A stretch of 64,000 nucleotides of DNA. Source: CBDCWO01 sp965223405 (GTDB lineage Bacteria; Bacteroidota; Bacteroidia; Chitinophagales; Saprospiraceae). The notes under the pieces are model-generated. The model searched no databases. It worked only from the letters and a program-made list of their open reading frames with translations, and had not been told where the DNA came from. Location: the NCBI GenBank assembly GCA_965223405.1, contig CBDCWO010000006.1:434001-498000 (forward strand), read 5' to 3'. A program made the position numbers and the translations under genes. Of this stretch, positions 7,390 to 16,224 are shown one piece after another. The stretch's first letter is position 1; every line of letters begins with the position of its first letter.

Positions 7390-8904
7390 CTACAAATTGG
7401 TATATCTAAAGCCAAGATTTAAAGTATATGGTCTGGTAAAACCTACCCATTTGTCCACTGGTAAGTAATAGGTATATAAAAACTCCATTTCAAATTGAGG
7501 AGTAATATATCTTTTGACACCTACTCCATACTCTTTTGGTATGGTTGTAGTTCCATATAAAGTCCATTTGGGTGTTGGGAAGTAACTTATAAATACTTTA
7601 AAAAAAGAACTCACATCAAAATTTGGAGCCACAGGTGTCCAAAGGCTTATTTCGGAGAACAATTGACTCTTACGACCCAACATCTTATCAAAAAAGAGTT
7701 GGGTAAATGAAATCGTTTGACCATCAACAGATTTTTTAATCGGAATATACATAGTTTGTTGCAAGGAAACGTTAGGCCATTTTTTTATGGGACTGAACTT
7801 AATTTTTGGACCCAGATGTGACAAGCCATGATCTCCCCGCGTTTCAAGCACATCTCCGTCGGCATTAGCAAAGTTTTCACCATTATCAAGCTTCTGGATT
7901 TCACTATATTTTTCAAATTTCAACACACCAAGAGGTGAAGAGGATGCCCGGTCGTTTACCAGGTTTGATTTGTATACCGCATCGAATCCAACATTTATGC
8001 GTGAATTAACTCCGATCAGAAACTGAGCAAACGAGGACATATAAGTACTCCGACTGTTGAGTTCGGAGAATCCGTCAAAATTTCCTTGGGTATAAATTGC
8101 ATTAAACAGCTTTACTTCTACACCTTTTTTGGGTAAAAGGAAAGAAGCACGATAAGGTTGGGGAGTAGCCCGCTGAGTAGAATTTTGGTCATTCAATTTC
8201 CAATCATACGGTATATAATCCAGTTCAACCTGAGAATTCACAGGTTGATTTCGGTACTGATTGATATATGCAATAACACTTCCGGAGTGCTTGACAAATT
8301 CATCTTGATACCATTTAAATATTTCACTGACCCTGAGTACAGCAGTATTCGGATCGTATTGCACAAATCTGGAATCATTCAAAGCGGAGCGCGTTCTTTC
8401 TTCCAATAGTTGATCTAAATTCTCCGCTTGAAATATTTTATTGATAAGAGGAGGGCACCCCACTGCACCACAAACAATGGCAAAATGAACTCTCGGATCC
8501 TGATATTTTTGAAGTAGTTCGGAAGACTCAATTCCATTTAAAGATCTTTGTTTCCCAGCTATATCAAACTTTTTTTCCGTAAAGAATCCGTAAATTTTTT
8601 GGGTCGAATTGATAGGGTACGCTTCTACAATTCCGTAAATAACCAAAAAATTGTAAACATTAATCCAAAATGCTTTTTGTTCCTCCGCATCCAGTCGTTC
8701 GGGCTCAATTCCATCCAACCCGGAATACATTTTTTGAATTTTCCCTTGTTGATCTGCCTTCAAACGCTGATAATCCACCAGATCGTTTGAAACATAGGAC
8801 TGAATGAGTTCAGAATATTGCTGATTAAATGAACTAATTAACTGATCTTGAGCCAATACTGCAAATGACCACAAGCTGGCGATAATAAATCCTATTTTTT
8901 TCAT
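7390..8904 (-). CDS. DUF547 domain protein with C-terminal outer-membrane-like domain
   Basis: About 504 residues from the ATG at 8904; a TTG four codons upstream (8916) is possible but the signal peptide MKKIGFIIASLWSFAVLAQ starts at the ATG. A DUF547 domain follows (about 30-235), with EEQKAFWINVYNFLVIYGIV, the cysteine motif FAIVCGAVGCPPL and EIFKWYQDEF. The remaining 260 residues alternate short strands and end in an aromatic-rich strand (NLGFRYTNL), as in outer-membrane beta-barrels. Such a DUF547-barrel fusion is unusual to my knowledge. DUF547 proteins have no firmly known reaction; the conserved Cys suggests a papain-like fold. It ends 111 bp from the repeat region. Confidence 0.8.
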   Translation of the reverse strand: MKKIGFIIASLWSFAVLAQDQLISSFNQQYSELIQSYVSNDLVDYQRLKADQQGKIQKMYSGLDGIEPERLDAEEQKAFWINVYNFLVIYGIVEAYPINSTQKIYGFFTEKKFDIAGKQRSLNGIESSELLQKYQDPRVHFAIVCGAVGCPPLINKIFQAENLDQLLEERTRSALNDSRFVQYDPNTAVLRVSEIFKWYQDEFVKHSGSVIAYINQYRNQPVNSQVELDYIPYDWKLNDQNSTQRATPQPYRASFLLPKKGVEVKLFNAIYTQGNFDGFSELNSRSTYMSSFAQFLIGVNSRINVGFDAVYKSNLVNDRASSSPLGVLKFEKYSEIQKLDNGENFANADGDVLETRGDHGLSHLGPKIKFSPIKKWPNVSLQQTMYIPIKKSVDGQTISFTQLFFDKMLGRKSQLFSEISLWTPVAPNFDVSSFFKVFISYFPTPKWTLYGTTTIPKEYGVGVKRYITPQFEMEFLYTYYLPVDKWVGFTRPYTLNLGFRYTNL

Positions 8905-9015
8905 AATTGAACACAAAAGAAAAGATTTACAAAATACTTAATTGTTGGTTTGGGGACAATTCACATCTTTTCATCCTGCAGGTGTCGATACTGCAATTGA
9001 CATTTGTAAACTTTG

Positions 9016-9375
9016 TCAATCAGGTGACAAATATAAACTACTTCTTAACAAAGTACCTATCCATCCACATAATCCACCCCATAACCCTCCGATTAATGCA
9101 GAAAACACGATTAACATATGTGGATTTACTCCACCAAATAATACCCCAATTCTGGTTGAAAGTCTACCTTCGTTTAAGAAATCGAAATAATAACCCATCA
9201 ACAACCACAAGAGCAAAAGTACAAAGAAAGAAAGCAGAAATGCCTGCTTTTCCTTTTTTATCCAAATCGCACAAGTCAACGTGCAGATCAGTCCGGCGGT
9301 CCACCAGGGGGCAAACCAGGATATGACATGTGACCCTATAAAACAAACGATCAAAGGCAGCCATAATTTCTTCAT
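9016..9375 (-). CDS. Small integral membrane protein, unknown function
   Basis: 119 residues with about four hydrophobic segments (5-21, 25-39, 46-64 and 88-110), rich in Trp and Gly, with no catalytic motif that I recognise. The start ATG overlaps the TGA of the upstream penicillin acylase gene by four bases (ATGA at 9375-9372), so the two are translationally coupled and probably work in the same envelope process. Confidence 0.7.
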   Translation of the reverse strand: MKKLWLPLIVCFIGSHVISWFAPWWTAGLICTLTCAIWIKKEKQAFLLSFFVLLLLWLLMGYYFDFLNEGRLSTRIGVLFGGVNPHMLIVFSALIGGLWGGLCGWIGTLLRSSLYLSPD

Positions 9376-11807
9376 CTTCCCGAATTAATCGTTACATTGA
9401 ATAAAGGATTCTCCTTGTTCCAATCCTCAAGGTCATAAAGCTGCAGATGATAGTATTTGCCTTCGGTCCAGGTCTGGATAAATTGATCGTAATAGGCTGA
9501 TCCGGGATTACCTGATTGCCCCCCCGGATATACCCCATGACCATATGGATTCTTGTCTAACACCACAATCATCCGCCAAGAGGGTCCATGACTGCTCCGT
9601 CCGTTAATGGCATTAAGGGCACTTGGATGGCCCCCAGTGGATATCACATGGCTATTAAAGCCAGGCAAACGGGCCAAATGATTGATGGTGAGTCGATTGT
9701 AAGCTGCCCAATTGGTGATTTTTTTCTTCTGCAATGAGTCCAGATCATGGATAGCCAGCTTTAATGCCTGATAAATCAATTCATCGGCACTTTCCTTTTC
9801 CGGTGTATTTAAGAGATCGAAGAAGGGATCCGAAGGATTTGCTTCAATTAACTGAATGGTCTTCCAGGTTTCCGGGAAAACTACCCGTAAGGAGTCACTA
9901 ACCATTCTAAATTCATCCCAAATTAGGCGATAAAGATTCTGGAACCACCGTTCAAACATAACCGGTTCGATCCAGTCAGCATGATATTCATAATTCCAGG
10001 CTCTGATTGAACTGATGAAATCTTTTTGTTCTGCATCTAATTCATTCTGCAGTGCTGACTGCACTAATAGCGGGGCGCAATCTGCAGCCATTAGGTTGTA
10101 ATTATTGTTTTGGAGACTTTGCATCAAATCAACGTCCATATCTGCTAAAGAATCCAACAAATAGTTTATCAATCGTCCACGATAGTCTTCAAACCCGCCT
10201 AAGATAGCATATGGATAGGTAGTATCCGCACTCCTTTGATTGGCGGAGGCAACATACCCCGAGATGGGGTTTTTAATGGATGGAATTTGTTCATAAGGAA
10301 TAAATCCATGCCAATTATTTTGTATCAAGGAGCCGTCCTGAACAAACCGACCCTGACCTCTGGCCCGGATCGGAAATTTTCCAGTTACTTTCAAGGCGAT
10401 ATCCCCGGCGTTGTCGGCGAACACGAAATTTTGAGCAGGGGCATGAAACCATCTTAATGCACGATGGAATTCTGCAAAATTTTGGGCTTTTGACATGGCT
10501 AAAAATGCATAGAGTTCATTTTCATTGCCTTGGTCATGGGTTATCCACCGGTAAGCCAGTCCTTGATGTGGATCATCTTCTTTTTCATATACAATGGGAC
10601 CCCATTGGGTAAATTTGATCGTATCAAAGACTACGTGTCCTCCGCGAATCTTAAAATGTTCAATGCGAGAAGTTATTGGCCTTTCCCCTCCATCATACAT
10701 ATAGTGAAGCTTGCGATCATCTGTCCATCTTACCAAATACCAATCCGCTACGTCTTGCCCAACATTAGTCGATCCCCAGGCAATGTTTCGGTTAAATCCG
10801 ATCACCACACCCGGAGTGCCAGGCAATGCCACTCCCCGGGCTTGAAGTTCCGGTGTATAGATCGCAATCTCAAACCAAACAGAAGGGAGGGTAAGGCCTA
10901 GGTGAGGGTCATTACAAAGGATAGGAACACCTAACGCCGTTTTATCACCATTGACAGCCCAGTTGTTACTTCCGATGTATTCTGATCCGGATGCCGATTC
11001 TGGCAGGATCAAATTCCCAATTTGAGGGTCAGGTATGGTTCGGACCGGAAGAGGCAAGGGTTCGAATTCATGGTTAAACTCCGAGGGTATGACCGGTACA
11101 TCTAATGGATTGACCAGCGGGAATAACCGATTGAAGTCTTTATCTCCCAACCAATTTCGGGTGTTGGAATACTCCAGATCAGACTCGCGACTATTTAAAG
11201 TTTGCGCCATGCTGGTGATATAAAGAGCGATGTCCAAAGTAGAATATTCACGCGGAGCATAGTTCAGCAATTTAAACTCCAGTGGATATTCTCGGGGCGA
11301 TAATTCGGCTATGTAGTGATTTACGCCCTGACAAAATGATTTGATTAAATCTTTCGTATGCAGATCTTCATTCAGGGCATCTCTCATTTTCTCAGCTGCC
11401 CATAACATTCCCAATCTCCTTTGCCTTTTATCTCTTTCCAAAAGGTTTTCTCCCATAATCTCAGCTAATTTACCACCAGCCGCCCTGGTCGTAATATCCA
11501 TCTGCCACAATCGATATTTGGCTTGAATATATCCTTGCGCAAAAAAAGCATCTGCCAGAGATTCAGCATAGATATGAGGAACCAATCGATCATCGAACAC
11601 AACTTGAACTGTTTCACTCAAATCATCCACTGCAAATGTCAGATCCGAACCCGGAGAGGACTCGGCATTTTGCATGTATCCCGTATAAGGACAAAGAAAA
11701 TTACCTAACGGAGGCAACGTGGTGGAGCCGAGACTTACTGATTTATTCAGGATATAACCAAGTCCGGCAGCGATAACTATTAGGAGGAGGAGTTTGACAT
11801 ATTTCAT
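9372..11807 (-). CDS. Penicillin acylase family amidase
   Basis: An 811-residue Ntn-hydrolase precursor. It begins with a membrane anchor or signal (residues 1-21), then an alpha-subunit region (about 65-255), a linker, and a beta-subunit starting at Ser280 in YIGSNNWAVNG. That serine is the autoproteolytic and catalytic N-terminal nucleophile of the family. Conserved beta-subunit pieces follow: CNDPHLGLTLPSVWFE, PGTPGVVIGFNRNIAWG and TNVGQDVADWYLV, plus a C-terminal NAINGRSSHGPSWRMIV. Substrates in this family include penicillins, acyl-homoserine lactones and acylated peptides, and sequence alone does not choose between them. It shares a transcription unit with the membrane protein at 9016. 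Confidence 0.92.
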   Translation of the reverse strand: MKYVKLLLLIVIAAGLGYILNKSVSLGSTTLPPLGNFLCPYTGYMQNAESSPGSDLTFAVDDLSETVQVVFDDRLVPHIYAESLADAFFAQGYIQAKYRLWQMDITTRAAGGKLAEIMGENLLERDKRQRRLGMLWAAEKMRDALNEDLHTKDLIKSFCQGVNHYIAELSPREYPLEFKLLNYAPREYSTLDIALYITSMAQTLNSRESDLEYSNTRNWLGDKDFNRLFPLVNPLDVPVIPSEFNHEFEPLPLPVRTIPDPQIGNLILPESASGSEYIGSNNWAVNGDKTALGVPILCNDPHLGLTLPSVWFEIAIYTPELQARGVALPGTPGVVIGFNRNIAWGSTNVGQDVADWYLVRWTDDRKLHYMYDGGERPITSRIEHFKIRGGHVVFDTIKFTQWGPIVYEKEDDPHQGLAYRWITHDQGNENELYAFLAMSKAQNFAEFHRALRWFHAPAQNFVFADNAGDIALKVTGKFPIRARGQGRFVQDGSLIQNNWHGFIPYEQIPSIKNPISGYVASANQRSADTTYPYAILGGFEDYRGRLINYLLDSLADMDVDLMQSLQNNNYNLMAADCAPLLVQSALQNELDAEQKDFISSIRAWNYEYHADWIEPVMFERWFQNLYRLIWDEFRMVSDSLRVVFPETWKTIQLIEANPSDPFFDLLNTPEKESADELIYQALKLAIHDLDSLQKKKITNWAAYNRLTINHLARLPGFNSHVISTGGHPSALNAINGRSSHGPSWRMIVVLDKNPYGHGVYPGGQSGNPGSAYYDQFIQTWTEGKYYHLQLYDLEDWNKENPLFNVTINSGR

Positions 11808-11825
11808 TAACTTTTTATAGATAAT

Positions 11826-12587
11826 TTATCGCGTAAATACTAAATTATCCGGGGAAGATAATGATTCATGATAAGTATATGAAGCATCCATGAATCCTTT
11901 TAAGTGTTCAACCTCTTTGATCCGATGTTTGATGATGTATCTACTCATCATTCCACGGGCTTTTTTGGCAGAGAATGATATAAATTTGTATTCTCCATTT
12001 CTCAGTTCTCTGAAGTCAATATTTATCACACGGGCTGAGAGGTCCTGTTCTTTAATGGATTTGTAGTATTCTTTGCTCGCCAGGTTAACAACAATTGGAT
12101 TTTCGTGAGAGGCTAATTCATGGTTTAACTGATCTGTTATTTTATGATTCCAGAATTGATATAAATTCTGATATTTTCTGAATTTTAACTTTACCCCCAT
12201 TTCCAACCGGTAAGGTTGGATTAAATCCATTGGCTTGAGCAAACCATACAGTCCCGATAAAATCCTTAAATGCTCTTGCGCATATTCCAACTCATCCGCG
12301 GTCAGGCTTGTTGCTTCCAAGCCTTGATAGACATCTCCTTTAAATGCCAATAGAGCTTGCTTAGCATTATCCTGAGTAAACGGAAATGAAAAAGTTTGAT
12401 AGCGCTGCACATTCAGATCCGCAATATTTTTACTTACCTTCATCATCTTGCGCAATTGAGTGGAAGACTTTTTCTTCATCTCTTTGACCAGGACCTTGGT
12501 TTCTTCTAAAAACTGTGGAAGCGTATGCTGGGTGATGTTTGCGGGTTTAAAATCAAGGGTTTTTGCCGGAGATATTAAAATAATCAT
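11826..12587 (-). CDS. yaaA: Peroxide stress protein YaaA (DUF328)
   Basis: 253 residues, the normal family length. Diagnostic pieces are the N-terminus MIILISPAKTLDF, FKGDVYQGLEA, LSGLYGLLKPMDLIQPYRLEMG, VNLASKEYYK and FISFSAKKARGMMSRYII. In Escherichia coli YaaA protects DNA and protein from hydrogen peroxide by limiting free iron and binds DNA. It begins directly downstream of a promoter that overlaps the terminator of the DUF1573 gene, so it has its own control, and it ends 18 bp before the acylase gene, which may be co-transcribed. Confidence 0.93.
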   Translation of the reverse strand: MIILISPAKTLDFKPANITQHTLPQFLEETKVLVKEMKKKSSTQLRKMMKVSKNIADLNVQRYQTFSFPFTQDNAKQALLAFKGDVYQGLEATSLTADELEYAQEHLRILSGLYGLLKPMDLIQPYRLEMGVKLKFRKYQNLYQFWNHKITDQLNHELASHENPIVVNLASKEYYKSIKEQDLSARVINIDFRELRNGEYKFISFSAKKARGMMSRYIIKHRIKEVEHLKGFMDASYTYHESLSSPDNLVFTR

Positions 12588-12613
12588 AGTACAAGTGTTT
12601 ACAAATACAAGGA

Positions 12614-12646
12614 CAAATCTAACATTTGGTTCAAGAAAAAAACAAA
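12614..12646 (-). promoter_or_regulatory. Promoter of yaaA
   Basis: On the minus strand a TTTG (complement of 12643-12646) and a TAGATTTG (complement of 12614-12621) are separated by 21 bases, matching the Bacteroidota TTTG / TAnnTTTG consensus. The -7 box lies 26 bases from the yaaA ATG. The -33 element overlaps the T-tract of the terminator at 12644-12678. Confidence 0.6.
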
Positions 12647-12678
12647 AAAAGTCCTGATCAAGAAGATCAGGACTTTTT
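12644..12678. terminator. Bidirectional intrinsic terminator after the DUF1573 gene
   Basis: A perfect 10-bp stem (AGTCCTGATC 12650-12659 and GATCAGGACT 12665-12674) with loop AAGAA, preceded by seven A and followed by T residues, so it has a U-tract on either strand. It lies 32 bp downstream of the DUF1573 stop on the minus strand. Confidence 0.85.
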
Positions 12679-12709
12679 ACTTTTCCAATCTAAGTACAGA
12701 CTGGATTAT

Positions 12710-13189
12710 TTAATCGTTGCTGCCATTAAGAATACTCTTGTTCTTTACTGGCAATGCTTCCGGTTCTTTTGGTTTTGGATTCACTTGACCTTTTATTTTT
12801 ACTGAAATGGGTTGGTCGCTTTGATTGGTATAAAGTGAAACTACTTTGTTGATTACACCGATTCTTTTGGTATCATATTTTACTTTTAAGGTATCAGAAG
12901 CACCGGGCATGATGGGTTCTTTAGGCCAGGTGGGTACGGTACAACCACAACTTCCTTTGGCATTTTTAATAATCAAAGGAGCACTGCCTGCATTGGTAAA
13001 CACCAATGCCCGGTAAGGATCTGAACCTTGCTCAATAGTTCCAAAATCAATCACATTGCTTTCCATATGTAAAACCGGACCTGCTTTCTTGACTTCTTTC
13101 GCCGCTTTATTGGTAACTGGTGATGCAACTTGAGCAAAACCAATACTTGCAGTCAGGAGTAAAAATGTAAAAAGAATTAAATTTTTCAT
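12710..13189 (-). CDS. DUF1573 domain protein, secreted
   Basis: 159 residues. A Sec signal peptide (1-19, ending SIGFAQ) is followed by one DUF1573 domain (about 42-138): VIDFGTIEQGSDPYRALVF, NAGSAPLIIKNAKGSCGCT and YDTKRIGVINKVVSLYTN. The fold is a seven-stranded Ig-like (MSP/ASPM-type) beta-sandwich in the periplasm or envelope. Members of this kind are very common in Bacteroidota and have no defined role. The C-terminal tail is Pro/Lys/Glu-rich. It is monocistronic, with its own terminator. Confidence 0.88.
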   Translation of the reverse strand: MKNLILFTFLLLTASIGFAQVASPVTNKAAKEVKKAGPVLHMESNVIDFGTIEQGSDPYRALVFTNAGSAPLIIKNAKGSCGCTVPTWPKEPIMPGASDTLKVKYDTKRIGVINKVVSLYTNQSDQPISVKIKGQVNPKPKEPEALPVKNKSILNGSND

Positions 13190-13212
13190 GTGTCTTTTTT
13201 TATAATGATATA

Positions 13213-13220
13213 CAAATGTA
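13213..13220 (-). promoter_or_regulatory. Candidate -7 box of the DUF1573 gene
   Basis: TACATTTG on the minus strand matches TAnnTTTG exactly, 23 bases from the ATG. The -33 region 20 bases upstream is T-rich but lacks a clean TTG. Confidence 0.4.
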
Positions 13221-13917
13221 TCGAATAATTAAGTTCCATAAAAGTGGATTAACATATCGTTTGAATATAATAACAAAGTATAACTAATTAACATATAAAT
13301 AAATACAAATAAAGTGCCAAGGTATTTTGAAAATTACTTGGTAGCCGATTTGAAGGCTCTAATTATAATCACAGCAGATTAAGGATATCTCGTTTATAAC
13401 GATAAATCCAGAATAATAGACTCAAATCGGGTGTAATAAATACAGAAAATATAACACATTTACTTACGACTTAATTACCTGATTCAATCATGTATTACTA
13501 TATCACCAAATCCAGATACCACTTTCTTCGTTTTTAAATGGGTAAAAATGAATACAATGAAACAAAATCCAATCTTTTGATTCTAACTTAACCTTGGGAG
13601 AAGATGCATTGGAAATGCCAATCCAATTCTTTCCTTCTATTCTCAGCGTGCATGATTCGAAGTGATTAGAAGGTTAAATTCTTATAAACTCAGAATGGGA
13701 AAGTACCATCTCCGTTTAACACAAATAGGTAATGTAACAACAGCTATTCCCTAAAATAAAGAGGAGAAACGATTGAGGAATGATATTTTCTACAAACTTG
13801 TGATTTGGTAAATTCTTAACCGGAATGGACTAAAAATTGGAAAATTCGGAAGAATTTGGATTTTTTCTTATGAAATATATATAATTCCCTTTTGATATTC
13901 GTTAATAAATAAACAAA

Positions 13918-13939
13918 GCGGTCATCCTTTGATGACCGC
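13918..13939 (-). terminator. Hairpin with terminator character on the minus strand
   Basis: A perfect 9-bp stem (GCGGTCATC, loop CTTT, GATGACCGC). On the minus strand it is followed by a T-rich stretch (TTTGTTTATTTATTAAC). No minus-strand gene ends nearby; the closest one upstream on that strand is the SiaC gene, stopping at 15261. Confidence 0.45.
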
Positions 13940-14092
13940 CACGTTTAGTATGAAAAAATCTCACTAGTTATATAAAGGACGTTGATTGTGACCAAATAGT
14001 GTCACCAAATGCTCGCTTTTCTACGAGCAGACTCCATTATGCAGCGGATAGCATCGGTTTAGCAACCAAAATTTAATGACGTATTTAACCTA

Positions 14093-15247
14093 ATGTTGAC
14101 TATTCAGCATGATGAAATTCCATCTTTTGATATGTATAAAAATCCATTAGTTCAAGATTCAAAGTCCCGAAGGTCATTTCGATTGTTCATTTTAGTCACG
14201 GTAGGGATTTGGTTCCTGCTACAGGGGGTAATTATTTTAAAGAACTATCAGATATATGGCCTCTATGATGAATCAATAAGTTGGTCCGGGATATTGATCC
14301 CCAGAATCATTTCTTTTGTTATTGGCTTATTCTTCCTGGTTGCTGTATGGAAGATTACCCATTATTTTATCGAACAAAGGTTTTCATTCTTAAAGAGTGC
14401 TATTTTGCACATCATTTTAGCGTTTGTTTTATCCTTTGCAATGTCCTCAATGATCTTCTTTGTGATAAAATGGGTACAGATAGGAGCCTCTCCTTTTGTA
14501 TCTATCTTTAAATTTTACTTTATTGAAATAGATCGCTTGATTTTGGTTTATCTGTTATTTGCCAGCTTTGTGTATGCGAATCGTTATTTTTACGAATACG
14601 ATCAGAAAAAACAAGCTTTGAGTTCCGTGCTTTCCCAACAGGATTATATTCATGCACGCGCCTTGACACAGGAAATTAATCCGCACCTCATGAGCAATTA
14701 TCTATCCGGGATAAGCACTTTAATCAACTATTCCCCCCAACAAGCCAGACAAATGATCTGGTCTTTAGCACAATGGACACGAAACCACATTGAAAAAGAA
14801 AAAGTTTGGATCACCCTCCAGGAAGAATTAAATTTTACGCAAGACTATCTTAACCTGGAGAAAATCCGGTTTGGAGATCAATTGGACATCAAGTTGGAAA
14901 TTGATTCCAACTGCCTAGGAGTATGGGTACCCATGAAAATTCTTCAACCGGTTATCGAAAATGCAATCAAACATGGTCAACAAGAATCAAACATTAGGAT
15001 TCGTCTTCAAATAAAAACCAAGCACGACAAATTAGTTATCAAAGTGCTTAACAACGGTTTTATATCTGACACTGGGATCAAGGACCACAACCGTCGTCAT
15101 GTGGGACTCAAAAATATCCAGGAAAGATTGGAGTTGCTTTTTCCCGGTGAACACAGTCTGACTCTGTTCAATGATCCGAAACTGAAAATGGTTACGTGTG
15201 AAATTGTCATTCCGGTTCAAGATCATACCATTTCCAAATCGGCTTAA
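14093..15247 (+). CDS. LytS/YesM-type sensor histidine kinase, orphan
   Basis: 384 residues with four membrane segments (about 31-49, 68-87, 102-126 and 141-162), then a His_kinase domain. The phospho-acceptor is His198 in QEINPHLMSNYLSGIS; the usual NPHFLFN is changed to NPHLMSN. The ATPase part has LQPVIENAIKHGQ (N box) and a G-box-like VGLKNIQERLELLFPG. Kinases of this group normally phosphorylate LytTR regulators encoded next door, but here the next gene is convergent and unrelated. The nearest unpaired LytTR regulator is at 41176. Three hairpins lie in its 5' region. It ends 13 bp from the stop of the SiaC gene. Confidence 0.88.
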   Translation: MLTIQHDEIPSFDMYKNPLVQDSKSRRSFRLFILVTVGIWFLLQGVIILKNYQIYGLYDESISWSGILIPRIISFVIGLFFLVAVWKITHYFIEQRFSFLKSAILHIILAFVLSFAMSSMIFFVIKWVQIGASPFVSIFKFYFIEIDRLILVYLLFASFVYANRYFYEYDQKKQALSSVLSQQDYIHARALTQEINPHLMSNYLSGISTLINYSPQQARQMIWSLAQWTRNHIEKEKVWITLQEELNFTQDYLNLEKIRFGDQLDIKLEIDSNCLGVWVPMKILQPVIENAIKHGQQESNIRIRLQIKTKHDKLVIKVLNNGFISDTGIKDHNRRHVGLKNIQERLELLFPGEHSLTLFNDPKLKMVTCEIVIPVQDHTISKSA

Positions 15248-15260
15248 ATTGATCTTTAAC

Positions 15261-15662
15261 TTACTCCCATTTCAATTCCGAATCGGGAATGCAGTTGATA
15301 TTTAGATTGGAGATGAGCCTGAAGTCTTCTACATCTTCTTCCATATCGGTATCGTCTTCATCATAAAACCAATTGGTAGTAACTTGGCCTCCATTTTCTT
15401 CATATTCCTTCAATTTGAGCAATAAATAAAGAATTCTTTTCGAGGAGCTCGTGTTAAAATAAGTCAGTCTAAAATTAAAAACTAGAGGTTTATTAATGGT
15501 GGTAAAGTATTCATCCAACCAGGCCAATAGACGATCATAAAACTCTACCGTATTTTCCAGGTAGGACTCTCCTGTCAGCTCGCACACCCCGGTTTCGGCA
15601 TTAAAATCAACCGTAGGGATATCATAATCTCCATGACTACCTTTTATTTGCAGATTTTTCAT
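15261..15662 (-). CDS. siaC: SiaC-type partner-switch protein (DUF1987)
   Basis: 133 residues, normal for DUF1987. In Pseudomonas aeruginosa SiaC is phosphorylated by the kinase SiaB and dephosphorylated by the phosphatase SiaA; the unphosphorylated form activates the diguanylate cyclase SiaD. The phosphorylatable motif is visible as TYFNTSSSKRILYLL (Asn70-Thr71-Ser72-Ser73), matching the NTSS site of the family. Other conserved parts are VCELTGESYLENTVEFYDRLLAWL and a C-terminal acidic segment. Its ATG follows the SiaB stop by one base, so translation is coupled. No SiaD-like GGDEF gene is present in the window, so the output partner is unknown. Confidence 0.9.
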   Translation of the reverse strand: MKNLQIKGSHGDYDIPTVDFNAETGVCELTGESYLENTVEFYDRLLAWLDEYFTTINKPLVFNFRLTYFNTSSSKRILYLLLKLKEYEENGGQVTTNWFYDEDDTDMEEDVEDFRLISNLNINCIPDSELKWE

Positions 15663-15663
15663 A

Positions 15664-16218
15664 TTAGTTGGACGATTTATTTATGCGTACGCGGATGGTA
15701 AAAAAAGAGCATTTGTTATCAATCGGATTGATTTCAATATCCAGCGGATTATCAGATGTAATTGCTAACTGAATCAATCCGATATCGGCACCGGTCCTGG
15801 TGTAATCATTTTCTTTTAATTGTTCTCTTTTCAATTTTCTCAATCCCTCCTTATCCAGAGTATTGATTAAATCACATTTATCGATCACCGGTGCGATATT
15901 TTCATTATTAATCAAATTCCCGGTTACAATGAGGATATGGTCCTGGAAGTCCACAATGACCAGTGACCCGACACCCGCTCCTACATAATCTCCAATAATA
16001 TTTTTCTCAGCAGAATACTGAGAAATATTCTGAGCCAGTTCAATAAAGACCTTGAACACTTTTTTGCTTCCCTGGGGATTCATTGAAATGATGTCTCGGA
16101 TATAGTTGCCGATCAACTTCATTGCATTTTTATCAAATGGTCCTTTGTAGGATACGATCACATTATGCTGCGATCGAAAGTAGTATTCTACTAGATTAAA
16201 TGTTTCATCTTGTCCCAT
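15664..16218 (-). CDS. siaB: SiaB-type serine/threonine protein kinase (DUF6272)
   Basis: 184 residues of the SiaB family, a GHKL-fold kinase that phosphorylates SiaC. Visible features are an N-terminal FNLVEYYFRSQHNVIVSYKG, the N-box-like FIELAQNISQYSAE (Glu and Asn for ATP/Mg binding), DYVGAGVGSLVIVDF, and a C-terminal RTGADIGLIQLAITS. It lies between the phosphatase gene (6-bp gap) and the SiaC gene (1-bp gap), the same functional set as SiaA-SiaB-SiaC in Pseudomonas. It is cytoplasmic, with no membrane segment. Confidence 0.88.
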   Translation of the reverse strand: MGQDETFNLVEYYFRSQHNVIVSYKGPFDKNAMKLIGNYIRDIISMNPQGSKKVFKVFIELAQNISQYSAEKNIIGDYVGAGVGSLVIVDFQDHILIVTGNLINNENIAPVIDKCDLINTLDKEGLRKLKREQLKENDYTRTGADIGLIQLAITSDNPLDIEINPIDNKCSFFTIRVRINKSSN

Positions 16219-16224
16219 ATCGAA

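Larger units (their letters stand above)
13190..14092. other. Long intergenic region (903 bp), mostly featureless
   Basis: No convincing reading frame on either strand. AT-rich. It holds the DUF1573 promoter at one end. At the other it holds three successive hairpins before the kinase gene: 13918-13939, GTGAC/GTCAC at 13988-14005 and GCTCG/CGAGC at 14011-14028. Confidence 0.6.

Noticed and set aside
7263..7421. 51-codon frame starting MLAKLIIQELIQNHW
   Set aside because: It begins inside the repeat, overlaps the end of the DUF547 gene on the opposite strand and matches no family I know. Possibly a remnant, but not supportable as a gene.
15032..15226. 64-codon minus-strand frame inside the kinase gene
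   Set aside because: It is antisense to the ATPase domain, whose motifs are clear on the plus strand.
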